A stretch of DNA of 64,000 nt from contig JAKSZU010000011.1 of assembly GCA_026018925.1 (NCBI GenBank), positions 4,345,985-4,409,984 of the forward strand, written 5' to 3'. Both the position numbers and the translations under genes were made by a program. The notes under the pieces were generated by a model that was given only the letters and a program-made list of their open reading frames with translations, made no database searches and was not told the DNA's origin. Numbering within the stretch: the first letter of the stretch is position 1; every line of letters begins with the position of its first letter. The stretch comes from Tupaia tana. Its lineage: Eukaryota; Chordata; Mammalia; Scandentia; Tupaiidae. This document shows positions 50,768 through 61,981 of this stretch, in pieces.

Positions 50768-50929
50768 GGGAATCCAGAGTCTTAATCACCACACCACCTG
50801 CTGTCCCCAGCAAGAGTGATTTTTTAAAAATTTATTGTTACATATTGAACTAATGTACATAATATTCAAAAAATTTTATTGAAGTATGAGTTTATTTTGG
50901 TGCAAATAAAATGGAAGTGACCAGACGGT

Positions 50930-51072
50930 GGTAAAACGCAATATTCTATGAGGCTAACCAACATGAGAAAGTTCTTGGTTCTTATTTGGAGACCTCTTAG
51001 TACACCAAGCACACACTGGCCTGTTCTCCGGTGCTGGCTGAGGCTGGTGATGGATCACGGCGTCAAGATCCT
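50930..51072 (+). mobile_element. old tRNA-like SINE (D type)
   Basis: GGTGGTAAAACGCAATATTC and CCAAGCACACACTGGCC, as at 38104. Confidence 0.55.
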
Positions 51073-51080
51073 GTTGGGGG

Positions 51081-51339
51081 AGGACCAGCAGTTAGCATAA
51101 TGGCTATGTCGCTGGACTCCCACGTAGTCGACCGTGGTTGGAGTCCCGGACCCGGTGGCTTAAAACTCATGCCAGGCACATGTGCATGCGTGCCCAAAAT
51201 CCCGAGAGAAGAATGGAGGAGAAGGGATTGCGGCGTGGCCATTCCCCCTGGGGGGTGATTTCTCGCTTTCTGTCTCTCTCTCTGTCTGTCTGGCGAGTGC
51301 ACACGCCCTATAGTGAAAACCTCTCCAAAAAAAAAAAGA
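51081..51339 (+). mobile_element. SINE-L
   Basis: Head GGACCAGCAGTTAGCATAAT; tail CCTATAGTGAAAACCTCTCC. Confidence 0.92.
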
Positions 51340-51471
51340 GAAGAAAGATATCCATTGCTGAGCAGAGCCCAGCACTGAGCATTCAACTCACCTGTAATCA
51401 CTTTGGCTCTATGTGTTTCTGTGAGGTAATCTTTCTAATATTTTCTCTTTTCAAACTGTGTAAATGGATTC

Positions 51472-51677
51472 TTTTTTTTTTTTTAAGAATTATTTGTTTA
51501 ATTTTTATTTATTATCATTATTATTTTTTTTAATTTGCTATAGGGCTTGTGCACTCACCAGAAAGAGACAGAGAGAGAGAGGGAAAGTGAGAAAGCAAGC
51601 AACCAAGTCCAGGATTTGAATCTCAGTCGGCCATGTGGGAGTCCAGCACCTTAACCACCACACCATCTTCTGGTCCC
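51472..51677 (-). mobile_element. SINE, S body with L tail (intermediate)
   Basis: AT-rich S-type end, then TTTGCTATAGGGCTTGTGCA (L tail), then the short body; head end CACACCATCTTCTGGTCCC. Confidence 0.85.
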
Positions 51678-51743
51678 TCCCCACCACCTTTTTGTTTTCC
51701 AGGGATGACATTTATTCTTTTTCCAAATATTACAGTAAAACGG

Positions 51744-51925
51744 GGGCTGGCAGGTGGTGTGGTGGTTAAGGGCAGTGGATTCCCATATGGCTGACTGCGG
51801 TTTGAGTCCTGGACCTGGTGGCTTACTTTCTCGTTTTTTCTCTCTCTCTCACTTGGTCCCTCTCTGATCAAATTTTTAAAAATAATAAATAAATAAATGG
51901 ATAAACTTAAAAAAAAAAAAAAACA
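51744..51925 (+). mobile_element. SINE-S
   Basis: Head GGGGCTGGCAGGTGGTGTGG; tail TCTCTGATCAAATTTTTAAA. Confidence 0.88.
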
Positions 51926-52033
51926 GGTGGAAGAGAAGAGTTTGCGCAGTTAGGGAAGAATAAGAGTACAAATATGGGGTTTTACCATAAAAACATACTT
52001 AGAAAATGTGAGGAAAAAAAGATATTCTTTCGG

Positions 52034-52289
52034 GACCAGCAGTTGGCGTAATGGCTATGTCGCTGGACTCTTACGTAGTCGACCGCAGTTCACGTCCCAG
52101 AGCTGGTGGCTTAAACTCAGGCCAGGCGCGTGTGCGTGTGTGCCCAAGATCTCGGGAGGAGAAGGGATTGCGGCGTGGCCATCCCCCCTAGGGGGTGATT
52201 TCTTGCTTTCTGTCTCTCTGTCTCTCTCTCTGTCTTTCTGGCAAGCGCATGCGCCCTATAGCAAAAACCTCTCCAAAAGTAAAGAAAAA
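52034..52289 (+). mobile_element. SINE-L
   Basis: Head GGGACCAGCAGTTGGCGTAA. Flanks GATATTCTTTC / GACATTCTTTC. Confidence 0.92.
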
Positions 52290-52399
52290 AAGGACATTCT
52301 TTCACATTATAAAAACGCACCCTCACCCTCAGCCTAATACTCGCTTCCTGAATCAAGAAGACAGCAGTGGTTTCAAAAGCTGGAGGTTCAAACCTGAAT

Positions 52400-52648
52400 G
52401 AGGCAGTGTGGTGGCTGGACTTCCAGATGGCTGACCGTAAGTTGAGTCCTGGACCTGGTGGCTTGAAAATCATTCTGGGTGTGTGTATATGTGTGCTCAA
52501 AATCCCAAGAAAAGGAAGGAGGAGAAGGGATTGCAGCGTGGTCATCCCTCCTGAGGGGGTTATTTCTCACTTTCCTTCTCTCATTGCTCTCTCCAGCAAA
52601 AGCATGCACCCTATGGCAAAAACAAACAAACAAACAAACAAAAACAGA
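52400..52648 (+). mobile_element. SINE-M/L
   Basis: GGCAGTGTGGTGGCTGGACT; tail CACCCTATGGCAAAAAC then (AAAC)n. Confidence 0.8.
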
Positions 52649-52718
52649 ACCCCAAACAAAATCCATGAGTGAAGCATTTATAAAAACCCACATAGGGGCA
52701 TTGTCCTCCCCACAGTGG

Positions 52719-52752
52719 GGCGGGGGGGGGGGGGGGGGGGCGGGGGGGGGTG
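52719..52752. repeat. poly(G) tract
   Basis: Two G runs, 20 and 9 long, split by a single C. Capable of G-quadruplex formation, and also a likely site of sequencing-length error. Confidence 0.9.
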
Positions 52753-53629
52753 ACGACGACTATACACAGCCAGAGAGATGGAAAACTCAAAAAGCTAAGA
52801 AAGGCGGGACACTCAGGGTTTGGAAGTACAAGCACTCCACTTTTAGCTCAAGAGTTTGGGGACTAGGGTGACTAAAACCTACTTGGAAAAGAACAGGGTT
52901 ACCAAACGAGCAATGGCCTTTTGCAGGGCCGCGACAGCAGCGGTTCACATCACTCACCTCTCCTGGAACTGTAAGGGGCCATCGTCAACTGGCCTCAAGA
53001 GGAGACCAGAGGGCTAATGCGGGGGAGGGTGGAGTCGACACCCCACTCCTTTCGGGACACCAGGTCCTGGCAGTGACCTTACAGGGACAGCCGCAGCTCC
53101 TGGTTCTGCCTGGTGGGCGCCGGCCGTGTGGCCGCTCTCCCACCAGCGAGCGGGCTGCGCGGCCTGGGCCGGCTCCTGGGTGCCCTGGCCTCTGTCCCTT
53201 CGGCCCCGGGGCCTTGGCACGGGTGCTGACAGCCTTCCTGAGAGAGGACTTCTTCTCCGCCTTGGCCTCAGCTTTCTGGCGAAGGGTGCTGGCTCATGGG
53301 CGTCACCGGTGGCCCCGCGACCTCATCTCACGTCGCGGCCCTGGGGATGCGCCCGGGAAGCTCCTGCTCCTCAGGGTCATGTTTCCGGAGACTTGCGGCT
53401 CGGGCCACCGTGCTGGGAGGTCTCTAGGGGGCGCTCCAGCACGGGGCAGGTGACCTGGGGGTTGGTTTGGCTGCTCAGACTGGCTGGCAGAGGATGGGGC
53501 TGGTGCCTGAGGGGGAGGGTGTGGGCGGGCTGAGCTGCACCCCGCTTCTCGCGGGCCCACCAGCAGTGCCAGTCACCGCTCTGCACCTGATGCCCTGGTT
53601 TCACTATTCTTAAAAATCCTCTCTCCAGG
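52753..53629. other. GC-rich block with CpGs, no gene assigned
   Basis: About 0.6 kb (52950-53600) is GC-rich with overlapping open frames on both strands (for example plus 53126-53533). I recognise no domain or splice signal pair. It could be a CpG island of an unseen transcript. Confidence 0.35.
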
Positions 53630-53840
53630 ACCAGCGGTGGCCGTGCAGGCCGTAGGGTGCCTCTGAGATAGTGCAGCCATATGGGAAGGCCAGGGGTTCA
53701 GATCCCATATCGACCTAAACACACTGAGCTCACTCCTGAGCCTGGCTGGCCGGAAGCCTAGTGGGAGGATCCCTGCATGGGAAGGTATTGGGATCCTGTT
53801 GAGGTCCCTGTCTGCGTCCCTCTCTCAGAGAGAGATGAAC
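53630..53840 (+). mobile_element. old tRNA-like SINE
   Basis: ACCAGCGGTGGCCGTGCAGG, GGCCAGGGGTTCAGATCCCA (degenerate B box), then a CT block. Confidence 0.5.
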
Positions 53841-54059
53841 TTAAAAAAAATCTGCTATTATACCCTTACAGACAAAACTCCGGAAACACTTGCCATAGTC
53901 AAAATTCAATGTACATCTCGGTGGTTCCCTCAGTGTGCACTCAGGAGAGACAGCATAGGGAAATATCCCATAAAAAAAGATGAGCATCCTGCCAAGGTAC
54001 GCATCACTTCATTCCTTGGAGTGCAACGTTCTTGATAATCACAAGTTTGTTACTGTCAA

Positions 54060-54061
<2 letters not shown>

Positions 54062-54105
<44 letters not shown>

Positions 54106-54326
54106 AATAGGGCACATGAGAGGCCTAGCCAGAGGAAGTGAGAAAGCACTCCTTAGGGGATATGGCCAGGCCACAATCCCTTCTTCTCCATTCTCCTCTC
54201 AGTATTTTGAGCATGCACACATACATGCCAGACATGTTTTTTAAGCTGCCAAGTCTGAGACCCGAAACTCGCAGTTGGTCATTTGGGATCTAGCTGCCTT
54301 AAGCACCATGCCACCAGCTGACCATC
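54062..54326 (-). mobile_element. SINE-M
   Basis: Poly(T) of about 40, GCAATAGGGCACATGAGAGG, head end CACCATGCCACCAGCTGACC. Confidence 0.8.
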
Positions 54327-54386
54327 TGTGCCTTCTGATCTGTCCTCTAACAATACACGTATTTGGTTACAAAGGGAAGCTCTTTT

Positions 54387-54432
54387 ATATATGTGTATAT
54401 ATGTATACACACACACATATATATATATTTGC
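54387..54432. repeat. (TA)n/(CA)n microsatellite
   Basis: Short TA and CA runs before a remnant TTGCTGGCCCC SINE head end. Confidence 0.85.
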
Positions 54433-54473
54433 TGGCCCCTAAGTCTTTATCTTTTAAAAAATCTTTTTCAGGG

Positions 54474-54713
54474 GACCAATAGATGGCGGAATGGTTACGT
54501 TGCTGGACTCTCACATAGCTGACCATTTTTGGGGTCCTGGGCCTGGTGGCTTGAAACTCACACCGAGCACATGTGCATGTGTGCTCAAGATCCTGAGAGG
54601 AGAATGGAGAAGGGATTCCAGCGTGACTGTCCCCCCGGGAGGTGATTTCTCACTTTCTGTCTCTGTCTCTCCGGTGAGCACACCTGCTCTATAGCAAAAA
54701 TATCTCTAAAAAA
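54474..54713 (+). mobile_element. SINE-L
   Basis: Head GGGACCAATAGATGGCGGAA. Flanks AAAAAATCTTTTTCAGG / AAATCTTTTTTTCAGG. Confidence 0.9.
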
Positions 54714-54728
54714 AAAATCTTTTTTTCA

Positions 54729-54902
54729 GGGCTCCCCTGTGGCCTGGTGGTTAAGACTTGAAGGTCTTAATCCCTGGAAGAGAGGGAAATTGCAGTGTGG
54801 CCATCCTCTACCCCCACCCCCACCCCGGGGGGTGATTTCTCACTTTTTCTCTCTCCAGCTAGCACATATGCCCTATAGCAAAAATAAAAAATAAAATAAA
54901 AT
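54729..54902 (+). mobile_element. SINE-M with internal deletion
   Basis: Head CCCTGTGGCCTGGTGGTTAA runs into GAGGGAAATTGCAGTGTGGC; the middle is missing. Confidence 0.77.
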
Positions 54903-55117
54903 TTTACCTGAGTTATCTCTTAATCTCATTTTTTTGTCAGAAGTTTGTATAATTTAGCTTTTTTCCCCCTCACCTTTATTGAGGAGTAATACACAGTAAG
55001 TTGCATATATTTAAGGCATATAAATCAGTAAGTTTTTACATATGCTTATACCTGTGAAACCATCACTACAGTCAAGACAATAAACACTTCTATCACCCCA
55101 AAAAGTTTCTCTCGTCT

Positions 55118-55366
55118 TGTTTTATTTTGTTTTTTAAGAGGTTTTTGCTATAGGGCATGTACGCTCACCATAAAGACAGAGACAGAAAGCAAGAAATCAC
55201 CCCCAGGGTCGATGGCCACGCCGCAATCCCTTCTCCATTCTCCTCTTGGGATCTTGGGCATGCACACATGCCCGGCGTGAGTTTAAACCACCAGGTCCAG
55301 GACTCAAACCACAGTCGAGCACATGGGAGTCCAGCGACATAGCCATTACGTCAACTGCCAGTCCCA
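55118..55366 (-). mobile_element. SINE-L
   Basis: Reverse tail AAGAGGTTTTTGCTATAGGG; head end CGTCAACTGCCAGTCCC. Confidence 0.88.
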
Positions 55367-55620
55367 TTTTGTTTTGTTTTAGTGGAGGTTTTTGCCATAG
55401 GACATATGCACTCATCAGAGAGAGAGACAGAGACAGTGAGAAATCACCCCTCAGGAGAGGTGACCATACCACAATCCCTTCTCCACCATTCTTCTCCTGG
55501 GATTTTGGGCATGCACTCACACGCACACGCATGAGGTTTAACCTACCAGGTTCAGGACTTGAACTGTGGTCAGTCACATTGGAGTCTAATGACATAACTG
55601 CCATGCCACCTGCAGGCCTC
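55367..55620 (-). mobile_element. SINE-M/L
   Basis: Reverse tail GGAGGTTTTTGCCATAGGAC; head end TGCCACCTGCAGGCC. It abuts the previous copy. Confidence 0.83.
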
Positions 55621-56892
55621 TCTCTTGCCTTTTATAATCCATCCCATCTTATTCTTCCTCCAAGTGACCACTGATCTGCATTCTTGTTCAATATGTTCAT
55701 TTGCATTTTCTAGAATTTTATATGGGCTCATACAGTTTGTATTATTTATTATTTATTATCCACTTATCTTTTGTTTTTGCTGTAATACACTTTCAAGTCA
55801 GTCATCTTGGATCTTCTCTGGAAGAAAGACCACATACAAATAAACAATGCTTTGTTTTTTTGTTTGTTTGTTTGTTTTTTTCTTTTGAGAGGTTTTTGCT
55901 ATAGGGTGTGTGCACTTGCCAGAGAGACAGAGGGAGACAGAGAGACAGAAAGTGAGAAATCACCCCCCAGGTGACAGGGCCATGCAGACAACACAAGCTG
56001 GTAAAGAGGCTGCTTCCCATTCTAAGGCAAGGCCTGGACTGGGAAGAAACTGAGGCAAGGCCTGGTTTATGAGCCCTCCCTTGTGTGGTTGTACTGGCTG
56101 GTATTCAGTTTCTCTGCCGTGAGTTTTATTGTTATTACGGTACCCTGCAAGGGTAAAATATCACCCCCAACCATTACAATAAAGCCAATTAGTGATCTTG
56201 TAGGAATGTGGCTTCCTAAGATGGCACTCAAGGGCCAGGAAGTTTGAGACTCCCCCACCTGCCTATTTAAGCCAAAATTAACATATGTTAGGTCAAATTA
56301 GTATAAGCCAAAGTAGCATTAGTAGCATATGAAAACTAAGTTAGTTTAAGGCTAGTTTTATGTGAATAGCCCTTGTTAAAGCTACAGGCCAAAGTTAACT
56401 CATGCTAGGCAAAGTCATCGTATTCACCACATAACAGGGACTCAGAGATAAAACAAAAGAACTCACTAATTGACAGACTCAGCAAATAAAATACAGGAAC
56501 CCGTGAGCTTATAAAGAAAGGAAAAGCCTGACTGGCTACTACAGGATGAACAAACCTGAGGGCTCCAGAGAAAGATTAACTATCTTAGCTGGGAGCTCTT
56601 ATCTAAAGCAACAGGTAGTTTTTAACTACAAAGAGTTTCTCATCGATGTGCTGTTGACTATGAAAAACTGCTAATAAAACATGTTGTGTTGTCTCCTGAG
56701 CTACAAGATCATCTTCCTTTCCCATATGGGTAATAGGCCCACCTTCTTTAGTTGTAATATAGATAGTCCATATATTAACTGTGTCTTTACTTAACAAGAC
56801 AAGATTTCTATCTAGGCCTATGCAACCAGCAATGTTGCCGCCCTGGCCCGGGACTGAAGTTATCAAGCTGACCTGGGACTGCAAGCCCCCTC

Positions 56893-57150
56893 TTTTTTTT
56901 TTCCGGAGAGGTTTTTGCTATAGGGCGCATGCGCTCACCAGATAGAGAGAGACAGAGAGACAGAAAGCAGGAAATCACCCCCCAGGGGGGATGGCCACGC
57001 CGCAATCCCTTCTCCTCCATTCTCCTCCCGGGATCTTGGGCACGCACGCACACGCGCCCTGCGTGAGTTTAAGCCACCGGGTCCGGGACGCGAACCTCGG
57101 TCGACTACATGGGAGTCCAGCGACATAGCCATTACGCTAACTGCTGGTCC
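56893..57150 (-). mobile_element. SINE-L in the LTR
   Basis: Target duplication AAGCCCCCTCTT; head end CTAACTGCTGGTCCC. Confidence 0.94.
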
Positions 57151-57181
57151 CAAGCCCCCTCTTCAAAAGACCCTGTCCAGT

Positions 57182-57462
57182 GGGACCAGCAGTTAGCGTA
57201 ATGGCTATGTCGCTGGACTACCACGTAGTCGACCGCGGTTCGTGTCCCGGACCCGGTGGCTTAAAACTCATGCTGGGCGCGTGTACGTGCGTTCCCAAGA
57301 TCCCGGGAGGAGAATGGGGGAGAAGGGATTGCGGCGTGGCCATCCCCTCTGTGGGGTGATTTCTCGCTTTCTGTCTCTCTGTCTTTCTCTGTCTGTCTGG
57401 CGAGCGCACGCGCCCTATAGAAAAAACCTCTCCAATAAAAAAAAAAAAAGAAAAAAAAAAAG
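57182..57462 (+). mobile_element. SINE-L in the LTR, inverted partner of the previous copy
   Basis: Head GGGACCAGCAGTTAGCGTAA. Target duplication AGACCCTGTCCAGT. It lies head to head with the copy at 56893, only 31 bp away. Confidence 0.95.
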
Positions 57463-58164
57463 ACCCTGTCCAGTAATCAAGACTGAAAAGAAAATGCACC
57501 AGACAAATAGACTCCTTCGTTCTGAGAACTGTGTTTGGCTTCATCTGTTCAAATAAGACAGACATCATGTTTTATGATCATTGTTCCTGTGCTTTGAACT
57601 CCCTGTTTCATAGAGTAAATCTTTTATTTCCCCCTCACCCCCCTACTCCTGTAAGACATCCCTCAATAAATACGTGTGTTTGGTAGCCGCTAGCGTGGCA
57701 GCCTGGAGCTGGCTCTGGCTGTGGCCAGCTGAGAATATGCTAAGAGGCAATGAGGTCTTAGTCTAATTTTTGTCTCTGATCACCCGTGTCGCCTTCCTGT
57801 GTACGAGCCACCCACCACTGCCGAGGCTGGACCCCGGCACCCAGGAGGGATGGCCATGCCGCAATCTCTTCTCCTCCATTCTCCTCTTGGGATCTTGGGC
57901 ACACAGGCACATGCACCTGGTGTGAGTTTAAGCCACAGGGTCCAGGACTCAAACCATGGTCTACTACATGGGAGTCCAGCAACACAGCCATTACGCTAAC
58001 TGCTGGTCCCAACAATGCTTTGTTTTAATTTGATTTTTTCAGGTTTTCCTTCTGCTTTCTTTGGAGATACTGGTTTTTGTTGACTTGGTCTATTCACAGA
58101 TGCTCATCATACTGGCTTGGACAACTGCCACAATCACTGAAGTGCCCTAATCTCATCCCACGTC

Positions 58165-58277
58165 TATTCACCTGCTATGATGTCACCAAGTTATCATTCC
58201 CAACTAGAAATCTGATCATGTCATTCCCCTGCAAAACACCTACAGGAAGAAGTCTAAAGGCCATAGCACAGCAAGGC
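58165..58277 (+). mobile_element. L2 fragment
   Basis: AATCTGATCATGTCATTCCC and AAGTCTAAAGGCCATAGCAC match the LINE-2 3' region in the forward sense. Confidence 0.6.
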
Positions 58278-58279
58278 AG

Positions 58280-58925
58280 GGCCTTTCTTTCATCATTCAT
58301 TTATTCAACAAACATTTCCCAAGTGCTGATTATGTTCCAGGCCCTGTGCTGGCTAAGTGTGGAGATGTGATAATAAGTAGTTAGATGGGGCTTGTACCCT
58401 CATGGAGTTTACATCCTGGTGGGGACATGGGGAAGGGGCATGTAAAGATATAAACAGCCAAGTAACCAATAAAATCATGAATTGATTAAACATGAAATTA
58501 TGAAAGAAATAACCAGAGCGTTGTGATTCACCCAAGACAAGGGGTGGATGTCAGAGAAGGCCTTTCTGGGTAGGTGATGTTTCTATTGCCTAAAACATGA
58601 CAAAAATGGCCATAAGAGGGGACTAGCAGGTGGCATGGTGGTTAAGGTGCTGGACATTACCACGTGGCCGAACACAGTTCAAGTCCCAGACCTGGTGGCT
58701 TGCTTTCTCATTTATCTTCTCTCTGTATTTCTCTCTGGCCTAATTAAAAATAAATGAATGAATAAATTTAAATAAGTCCTTTTCTTTAAAAAAAAAAAAT
58801 GGCTGTGAGAAGAGTTTTAGACAAAGAAAATATCAAGTGCAAAGGTCTGGAGGTGGGAAAAGCCTTGGTGTTTCCAAGAACTGCGGCGGACCAGTGTGAC
58901 TGCAAACAGGCAGTTTGCTGGACAG
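58280..58925 (-). mobile_element. L2 3' region, interrupted by a SINE-S
   Basis: Reverse L2 phrases: CATTTATTCAACAAACATTT, TATGTTCCAGGCCCTGTGCT, GGAGTTTACATCCTGGTGG, CAGAGAAGGCCTTTCTGG, AAGTGCAAAGGTCTGGAGG. Confidence 0.8.
58619..58797 (+). mobile_element. SINE-S in L2
   Basis: Head GGGACTAGCAGGTGGCATGG. Flanks AAATGGCCATAAGA / AAATGGCTGTGAGA. Confidence 0.9.
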
Positions 58926-58978
58926 TTGAGCCCTGCCTGCTTATTAAATTGTAAATTTTTCATTGGAACAACAGCTGT

Positions 58979-59246
58979 TTTTTTTTTTTTTTTTTTTGGA
59001 CAGGTTTTTGCTATAGGGCATGTGCACTCGCCAGAAAGACAGAGAGAGACAGAGAGATAGAAAGCGAGAAATCACCCCCCAGGGGGATGGCCATGCCACA
59101 ATCCCTTCTCCTCCATTCTCCTCTCAGAATCTTGGCACGCATGCATATGCACCCGGTGTGAGTTTAAGCCACCAGGTCCGGGACTTGAACTGCGGTCGAC
59201 TACATGGGAGTTCAGCAACATAGCTATTACGCTAACTACTGGTCCC
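58979..59246 (-). mobile_element. SINE-L
   Basis: Poly(T), GGACAGGTTTTTGCTATAGG, head end CTAACTACTGGTCCC. Confidence 0.92.
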
Positions 59247-59269
59247 CCAACCACAGCTTTCTCACAGAT

Positions 59270-59451
59270 ATTTTTTTAACAATTATTTTATTTAACTTTA
59301 TTTATTTATCTTAATTTGACCAGAGAGGGACTGAGAGAGAGAGCGAGCGAGAGAGAGAAAGTAAGAAAGCAAGCCACCAGGTCCAGGAATCAATCTGAGG
59401 TGAGCTATCTGGGAGTCCAGCGCTCTTAACCACCATGCCACCTACCGGCCC
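59270..59451 (-). mobile_element. SINE-S
   Basis: TTAATTTGACCAGAGAGGGA; head end CACCTACCGGCCC. TTCTCACA flanks. Confidence 0.87.
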
Positions 59452-59469
59452 TTTCTCACAAAACATTTT

Positions 59470-59526
59470 TTCTGTTTTTTAAACAATTATTTTATTTATT
59501 TTAATTTGACCAGAGAGGGACAGAGT

Positions 59527-59562
<36 letters not shown>

Positions 59563-59656
59563 AAGTGAGAAAGCAAGCCACTGGGTTCAGTACTTGAACT
59601 GTGGTCGGCCATGTGGGAGTCTAGCACCCTTAACTACCACACCACCTGCTGGCCCT
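59470..59656 (-). mobile_element. SINE-S with (AG)n expansion
   Basis: GAGAGA run at 59530-59560; head end CACACCACCTGCTGGCCC. Confidence 0.87.
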
Positions 59657-59687
59657 CTCACAGATTTTTTATTATAAAGTAAGTAGT

Positions 59688-59845
59688 AGGGGTTAGCAGG
59701 TGGCCTGGTGGTTAAGGGTGCTGGACATGGCCAACTGCCATTTGAGTCCAGGACTTGGTGGCTTGCTTTCTCACTTTCCCTCTCTTTCTCCCTGTGTCTC
59801 TGGACAAATTAATGTAAATGAATGAATAAATAAAATTAAATAATC
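59688..59845 (+). mobile_element. SINE-S
   Basis: Head GGGGTTAGCAGGTGGCCTGG; CCCACAT segment of the head missing (GCTGGACATGGCC). Tail TCTCTGGACAAATTAATG. Confidence 0.83.
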
Positions 59846-59925
59846 TTTTTACAAAATCTCTCTAAAATAAGTATATAATAATAACAATAAATAAAATTAA
59901 ATAATTTTTAAGAAGCTGAATAGGG

Positions 59926-60284
59926 GGCTGGCAGGTGGGGTGGTGGTTAAGGGTGCTGGACTCCTACAGGGCTGACCGCGGTTTGAGTCCTGGACCTGAT
60001 GGCTTGCTTTTTCGCTTTCTCTCTCTCTCTAGTCAAATTTAAATAAACAAATAGTTATAAAAATAAAATAATTCTCGGGACCAGCAGGTGGCGTGGTGGT
60101 TAAAGTGCTGGACACTCCACATGGCAGACCATGGTTCGAATCCTAGACGTGGTGGCTTACATTCTCACTTTCCAGCTGTCTGTCTGTCTTTCTTGCTGTG
60201 TCTCTCTCTCTCTAGTTAAATCAAAATAAATAAATGAATGGATACAACTAAAAAAATAAAATAATTCTTAAGAAAAAAAGCTGA
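59926..60284 (+). mobile_element. SINE-S with another SINE-S in its tail
   Basis: Head GGGGCTGGCAGGTGGGGTGG. AAGCTGAAT at both outer ends; AAAATAATTCT at both ends of the inner copy. Confidence 0.87.
60077..60252 (+). mobile_element. SINE-S nested in a SINE-S tail
   Basis: Head GGGACCAGCAGGTGGCGTGG; tail CTCTCTAGTTAAATCAAAAT. Confidence 0.87.
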
Positions 60285-61285
60285 ATGGATGTTTGCATGA
60301 CCATTACTAATAAACTGGGGAATATAGTCCATGCTTTTTTCTATTAATACACCACCCCTAACTACATCATTGATTATATTAAATACAAAGAATTTCTTTA
60401 GCTATTTAAAGGGTTGACATTTTTTACTAAAATTCTAATATTTTTCAGTTTTTTCTGTTCCTCCAAGCCATGTGTAATTTAATGACAGGGTAAGTTTCTT
60501 TTTTTTTTTAAATTAAAAAAAAGGAAGATTATACTTTACTGAAGTATGAGCATTGAATAAGCATGTACTGAGCACAGTACCAAGTATTATGTTAGATTAC
60601 CAAATTCCTGGTCTTAGGAATTTCATCATTCTGTTCGAGTTGTTTACAAATTACCTTTTACAATATATTACCAGAAATGGTTTTATTACTGAAAGCTTTA
60701 TCCATAACCAGACCATAAAACATTCATCTTGTTTATTGTACAATGACAGCATGTGCCTTCCTTCTAAAAATATAATTTGCTTTGTTGAGGTTACCAAGTG
60801 ACCTACTTTGGGAAAACTAAATCAGGAGGCTGATATGACTAAGTTTCTTCTGGCAAGTGGGAGAACCCTCAGTGAAGTCATCACCAGTCATGAGATCTGC
60901 ATTCCAGCTTGATCTACTGATCACCAATAAGTGTGACTCAGAAGTCTGCTGGTTGGTGAAACCAGTTCAGGCTCTGTTAAGTAACAAAAACGAAAACCAT
61001 ATTTTGTAAAACAGACATTTTATAAACTATCACCAAGTTCTCTGCATTCACTTCCAAAATTATCTTAAGCTGTTGCTATTTGCTTATTCAATTCAGTAGA
61101 TCTTACTAAGTTTTAGTCCATTTTAAGCTGTCTAGATGTTGTCATATACCTACCAACTTAAAAACATTCTTAATGGCTCAGTTATGTAGAAATCTAATAA
61201 CCGGCGACTTTTTCTAAGTGATATTACCTAATTCGTTTAATACGCAAATTTCTAGACTACTTCCTACTTCTTGAAGGTTATCACG
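60285..61285. other. AT-rich 1 kb upstream of the UBB island, no gene seen
   Basis: SINE-free AT-rich sequence. An 82-codon plus-strand frame at 60553-60801 has no recognisable similarity. Confidence 0.4.
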
Positions 61286-61981
61286 TGAAAAACAGCCGCG
61301 TTCCTGTTCTTTACCCCATGACTCTGCGTGGCACGGAGGCCCAAACGCAGCGGCCTCTCGCTCGGTTACGCCCTGGCCCTGCGGGGCGCGGGGCCACCCC
61401 AGGCGCCGGGCACCAGCCCCGCGGTCCGGGCTGGTTAGTCCCCATCGTGTCGCTTGCACAAGCTCGTCAATGGGAAAAACACCACTTTCTTGTAGGTGAA
61501 TTCCTTGTCTCTGGAAGCGGGTTTTCAGCTCCCTAGCCCGCATTTCTACTTCCTCCTACCAGAGTTTGGGAAAAAAACGGCAAGGAGGAAGTAGACGAAT
61601 TGCCGAGCCAGATCTAAGTCGGCCACCGTGTCACCTTGAGCTCCTGCCTCCTCTCTCTGGGCCTGGTGACGAAGGGCAACGGGGGCAGGGTCCCGGTTAA
61701 GGCCCCACTAACCCTGGGCTAAGACCAAGTAACAGCGTTCCGACTACGCAGTGTGAGTAAAGCTCCATCACTCCGAATAACCAAGAATAAAAATAAAGAC
61801 CAGCCAGTATGTCAGCAAAGTGCGTTAAAGCGGGGGAAGGGTGTTGTGCTCTAAAGTCGAAATTGGGGGCCGCGCCGCCCCTAAGCACCTCCCTGAGAAA
61901 CGGTCCCCGGAGCCCCCCCTCTCTTATCTAACAGCCGACAACCGCAGGGTGAGAGCCACTGAGGCACCCGCCATCCCCCAC

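Larger units (their letters stand above)
49908..50806 (-). mobile_element. SINE-M host of a three-element nest
   Basis: Tail and body 49908-50158. The head end resumes at 50768 (GGAATCCAGAGTCTTAATCA to ACCTGCTGTCCCC) after two SINE-S and one SINE-L. The phrase CCAGAGTCTT occurs at each junction. Confidence 0.8.
54935..55850. mobile_element. old L1 fragment, split by two SINEs
   Basis: Left: TTTATTGAGGAGTAATACAC, TGTGAAACCATCACTACAGT. Right: ACCACTGATCTGCATTC, ATTTTCTAGAATTTTATATG. These are familiar phrases of old mammalian L1; orientation left open. Confidence 0.65.
55972..57839 (+). mobile_element. solo LTR of an endogenous retrovirus, with two SINE-L inside
   Basis: Begins TGACAGGGCC and ends CCCCGGCA, that is TG...CA. 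A 6-bp target duplication CCCAGG lies at 55966-55971 and 57840-57845. Polyadenylation signal AATAAA at 57665. Without the two SINEs the LTR is about 1.3 kb. No internal viral genes remain, so it is a solo LTR left by recombination. A 6-bp duplication is usual for class II (betaretrovirus-like) elements, but I cannot name the family. Confidence 0.85.
55855..58014 (-). mobile_element. SINE-L, split by a solo LTR
   Basis: Tail half 55855-55971 stops in CACCCCCCAGG. The head half 57840-58014 resumes with CCCAGGAGGGATGGCC and ends CTAACTGCTGGTCCC. The two halves together make one complete element. Outer flanks ACAATGCTTTGTTTT occur on both sides. Confidence 0.93.

Noticed and set aside
53014..53604. 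open frames on both strands of a GC-rich block
   Set aside because: Compositional. A Lys/Glu-rich minus-strand stretch caught the eye but could not be tied to any family and is broken by stops.
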